From positions 1 to 27,176 of the forward strand of contig CAYRUP010000013.1 in the NCBI GenBank assembly GCA_964427485.1: a DNA stretch of 27,176 nucleotides, read 5' to 3'. How positions within the stretch are numbered: position 1 is the first letter of the stretch; each line of letters begins with the position of its first letter. The notes below the pieces were generated by a model. It had not been told where the DNA came from, ran no database searches, and worked only from the letters and a program-made list of their open reading frames with translations. Below are positions 24,282 through 27,176 of this stretch, piece after piece. Source of the DNA: CAYRUP01 sp964427485. GTDB taxonomy: Bacteria; Pseudomonadota; Gammaproteobacteria; DSM-16500. Made by a program: the position numbers and the translations under genes.

Positions 24282-25820
24282 TCAGCGTTTTAATCGATTA
24301 TTTACGGTAGGCTTATCAATGTTAGATTGCTGCAATGTATTTGCTAATAATAATTTATTTTTTATTGCTACATCTTCTATACAATCTAAGGGAGATTCGC
24401 CTTTTTCATTTTTGATGGTTAGACTAGGATCTTTGTTAATTAATAATTCCGCAATTTTCCACTGTTTGAGTCTACATGCTTCATGTAAAGGGGTTTTTGA
24501 ATTATAAACAATATCTAGTTTAGCGCCATTGTCTAACATTGTTTTTACCAATTCTAGGTTCCCCATTCGAATCGCAAGATGAAGATAGCTATCACCAAAT
24601 CCATTTTGTTTATTGATATTAATATTTTTTTTCAATAAATAGTGAACGGCTGAAATATTTTCAAAACGGACTGCCCAAAAAAATGGGGTATTATATGATT
24701 CGACATTAAATATCGACTGGCCAAATTTAGCTTCGAGTGTATCCCCAACACCGGTCAGTAACGCTTGATTGCCATCAGCGATGGCATAATTTAATAAGGA
24801 AGTTGTATCAGACCCACGTGGAAGAGTTGCAATCGATTTTTGAATAAATTCTTTTTTATTGAATACTGTTGCAACTTTGAGGGCGTCCAAAAAAGCTTGG
24901 GGATAAATATTTGTTAATTGTTGAAAATGCTTATTTTCAAGTAAATCAACTTTATCATTTACCGCAGCCCAGGCAAAGAAAAGCCCCATGTCATCCTCGC
25001 GTTCATTTTTTCTTTCTCCCGAATGTATTTTTTTATAAATAACTTTGTCAAGATCAACGGTAGGATTTTTAATAAATAACTCAACTATTTCACATTGTTC
25101 AGATATTTTGTAACCCGTTTTTCCTGTCAAAATATCACTTATTCTTTGTCTGAAGTGCTCAATATAAAATATACCAGCAGTAGGACAATAATTACTAATA
25201 GGCGTAAAAGTTAAATCAAATAATGGACGTTCTAAAACATGATGAGCCATTAACCATTTTACATCTTCGACCCGTCCTAATTGTGAAAAATTATGAATGG
25301 GTGAATAGAATCCAGGGCATCCCTTCCAATCAAGATCAGCTTCATTTTCAAAATCACTTCGTTTGATATGAGGATTACCAATCGAATATAAAGTAAGCTT
25401 CAGAGTGCTCATGGATAACCCGTGCGGTAATGCTTTATATTTATCTAATAATTCAAGCACAGCTAGCTCTGTTACTGTTCCATAAGCCAAATCAAAAGCG
25501 TCGAACATATCTGATATTTTAAGTTTAAAACCTTCTTTGAGTAATCGTTCCAATGTTTCCCAATTATTTTTACGAATAGCACTGATCAACGGGGAAGAGG
25601 CATTGGATGATTCTTTATTTTCTGTGTTTTTATCGGAATTATGTAATAGATCACATTGATAGGGTATGCTTATGCTTGCAAGCGTTGTTGCTATTTTCAA
25701 ACTTGAAGAAATAGGCATTGATTTTTTTTTAAATAAATTTTGTGGTTTCATTTCATCAAAAAAACTTTTATAAAAACCTCGAGCGGATGTTCTGTAAATA
25801 TTTTTTATCATTCGAAACAT
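24282..25820 (-). CDS. Ankyrin-repeat protein, candidate secreted effector
   Basis: Protein of 512 residues. Three or so recognisable ankyrin repeats occupy about residues 378-481: TPFFWAVRFENISAVHYLLKKN, SYLHLAIRMGNLELVKTML and KTPLHEACRLKQWKIAELL are the helical cores. A more degenerate unit (SPLISAIRKNNWETLERLLKEG) is at 76-97, so the middle is probably ankyrin-like too. The N-terminus is basic and Phe-rich, with a weak hydrophobic stretch near 38-55; no clean signal peptide. The C-terminal 30 residues are polar and basic. In Legionellales such proteins are often Dot/Icm substrates, but no secretion assay or motif proves it here. Start at MFRMIKN, with AAGGA ten bases upstream; the second Met (residue 4) is a possible alternative. 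Probably monocistronic. Confidence 0.82.
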   Translation of the reverse strand: MFRMIKNIYRTSARGFYKSFFDEMKPQNLFKKKSMPISSSLKIATTLASISIPYQCDLLHNSDKNTENKESSNASSPLISAIRKNNWETLERLLKEGFKLKISDMFDAFDLAYGTVTELAVLELLDKYKALPHGLSMSTLKLTLYSIGNPHIKRSDFENEADLDWKGCPGFYSPIHNFSQLGRVEDVKWLMAHHVLERPLFDLTFTPISNYCPTAGIFYIEHFRQRISDILTGKTGYKISEQCEIVELFIKNPTVDLDKVIYKKIHSGERKNEREDDMGLFFAWAAVNDKVDLLENKHFQQLTNIYPQAFLDALKVATVFNKKEFIQKSIATLPRGSDTTSLLNYAIADGNQALLTGVGDTLEAKFGQSIFNVESYNTPFFWAVRFENISAVHYLLKKNININKQNGFGDSYLHLAIRMGNLELVKTMLDNGAKLDIVYNSKTPLHEACRLKQWKIAELLINKDPSLTIKNEKGESPLDCIEDVAIKNKLLLANTLQQSNIDKPTVNNRLKR

Positions 25821-26020
25821 TCTTTAAAATTCCTTGTATTAGACTTTAGTCATTTTTGCTTAACAACTTGGATTTGATTTGTAAAATAAGTTGCCAACGC
25901 TAACAAACTCATTATCATGTGTTTCGACAAAAAAATACATGGAGTAGCAGCATTGACAGCGGAGATTTTAGCAGTTTTAGCAATATTTTCATCTGAATTT
26001 TCAGTACCGATTAATAATAA
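25821..26020. other. Intergenic stretch with no supported gene
   Basis: About 200 AT-rich bases between the ankyrin gene start and the remnant end of the serine hydrolase gene. The minus strand stays open for roughly 55 codons directly after the hydrolase stop at 26021, with no start signal and no recognisable sequence. The ankyrin-gene promoter must lie in the part nearest 25820, but I cannot name it. Confidence 0.5.
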
Positions 26021-27176
26021 TCAGTGAGAAATTGCAGCAACGATTGCATCCATTACTTTCGATGACTCAGCCCATTTCATATCATCTTCCGGTTTTGCCC
26101 AAGCAGATGTTTCAACGATCACGATGTGTTTTATTGGATTAATATATATAATCTGACCAAAAATACCCAATGCTTTAAAAGCATGGTCGCTATCATTACT
26201 AGGAATCCACCACTAATAACCGTAGCCCAAACCTTCATTCTCATCCGCAGGCTTAGCAAATTTTGCAGGTGTGGTTGCCTCTTTTATCCATGAGGATCCG
26301 ACAACCCGATTTCCACCTAACGAACCGCCATTCATTATCATTAAACCAAAACGGCCATAATCACGTAGAGTTGCACTAAGTACACCAAATGCAGGTTGAT
26401 CTCGTTGAGCCTTTGCTCGATATAAAAACGCATCACTTTGTGCGCCAATTTTACTCCATATTTTCTGCTGCAGATATTCATTGAAAGGCATCGCAACAGC
26501 CTTCTCGATAACCAGTCCTAGCGCTTCGGAATTCTCATTTTCGTAGTCGAATATCGTACCTGGTTTGATTTTTGGATTCGCTTTCAGTGATTTGAGTAAA
26601 TGAGTGAATGACGGCACACCCGTCAGAACAGCTGTATTAAACTTAAGTGTAGAGGAATGAGGATCATATGGATCATAAGTCAGATCAAGACCTGTCGCCA
26701 TTTCCAGCGCTTGCTTAAGCGTAACACGATTGAAACCACTCTTATTCAGCTCTGGCAAATATTTTATAACGGGATCATTAACACTACTTATTTTTCCTTC
26801 TTCAATTGCAATGCCAACCAGTGTTGATGTAATTGATTTGCCGACTGAATTTGTAAGAAATCGGGAATGTTGATCTGCGCCGTGAAAATAGCGTTCATAA
26901 ATAATCTGATTATCTTTAAGAATGAGAAAGCCTGTCACGGCATTTCGTTGCATATATTCATTCAATGTATAAATATGCTTTTTATATGTGTAATTTGTGG
27001 TGAATGAATTCGCGGGTTCTTTTAATGGATATACGGTGCCTGCGCGTCGAATCCAGTCAACTTTAAAATCCAATTTATCCATATGATGAAAATAATAATA
27101 ATTATAGGGAGGAACAAAATAACTATAAGGGCCAGTGAGAAGTTCAGATGGCTTAATTTTATGAATATCAATTGTT
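26021..27176 (-). pseudogene. Serine hydrolase (beta-lactamase-like SxxK family), amber-interrupted, 5' end outside window
   Basis: Member of the class C beta-lactamase/6-aminohexanoate-dimer hydrolase-like family. Counting from the Met at 27082, the nucleophile motif is SVGK (79-82) and the second motif is YEN (178-180). The frame stays open upstream of that Met to the window edge (a PYSYFVPPYNYYYFHH stretch precedes it), so the true N-terminus, probably with a signal peptide, is off-window. At 26215-26213 a TAG interrupts GLGYGY-stop-WWIPSN; the same frame then continues for 63 codons of plausible family C-terminus (ALGIFGQIIYINP, KHIVIVETSAW) to a TGA at 26021. A CAG-to-TAG change would explain it. 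It is either a recent pseudogene, a sequencing error, or a readthrough case. Confidence 0.85.

Noticed and set aside
25860..26020. Minus-strand open stretch of about 55 codons after the hydrolase stop
   Set aside because: No start codon context, no recognisable domain, and AT-rich composition makes such openness likely by chance; it could be further decayed coding sequence but I cannot support that.

Overview
The window looks like a low-GC, host-associated gammaproteobacterium, most plausibly in the Legionellales/Coxiellaceae/Berkiella neighbourhood. The reasons are AT-rich coding, eukaryote-like repeat proteins (Sel1, ankyrin, a giant helical-repeat protein), several small REP-like palindromes at gene ends, and an aerobic fatty/amino-acid oxidation set. 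This placement is inference from gene content; there is no rRNA or other marker. A run of ten N at 7542-7551 marks a scaffold gap, so this is a draft assembly. I see no tRNA, rRNA, CRISPR array or intact transposase.

Layout. 1-793: a small secreted protein of unknown function plus REP-like palindromes. 791-4565 (minus): a likely operon etfB-etfA-beta-CASP metallo-hydrolase-Sel1 repeat protein, with overlaps or short gaps throughout. 4653-5420 (plus, divergent): an SDR resembling 3-hydroxyacyl-CoA dehydrogenase type II. 5499-7451: a KimA-like potassium transporter. 7451-7663: an inverted-repeat region around the gap. 7676-10025: a divergent pair made of a membrane protein (two cyclic-nucleotide-binding domains, PqqD-like domain, M50 site-2 protease) and a 60-residue peptide resembling RiPP leader peptides. 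10168-15765: an 1865-residue protein with an SF1/UvrD-type helicase core followed by an alpha-helical solenoid of about 17 degenerate repeats in three super-modules. 15778-19420 (minus): MFS transporter, PhnY-like Fe(II)/2-oxoglutarate dioxygenase, PhnZ-like HD oxygenase and LysR regulator, which I read as an oxidative C-P bond cleavage operon. 19449-19628: a 180-bp near-perfect palindrome resembling a MITE. 19674-23506 (plus): thiolase, ETF-ubiquinone oxidoreductase and biotin ligase BirA. 23589-24184 (minus): a higBA toxin-antitoxin pair. 24282-25820 (minus): an ankyrin-repeat protein. 26021-27176 (minus): a serine hydrolase gene cut by the window edge and interrupted by an amber codon.

How it works together. 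EtfAB, ETF-QO, thiolase and the SDR together supply a hydroxyacyl-CoA dehydrogenase, thiolytic cleavage, and the route by which acyl-CoA dehydrogenase electrons reach ubiquinone. The phn-type operon would release phosphate and a small amino acid from a phosphonate imported by the MFS carrier. The two most unusual items lie side by side: the CNB-PqqD-protease with its divergent leader-like peptide, and the giant helicase-solenoid protein. Each could belong to an undescribed system, but nothing in the sequence proves that they act together.
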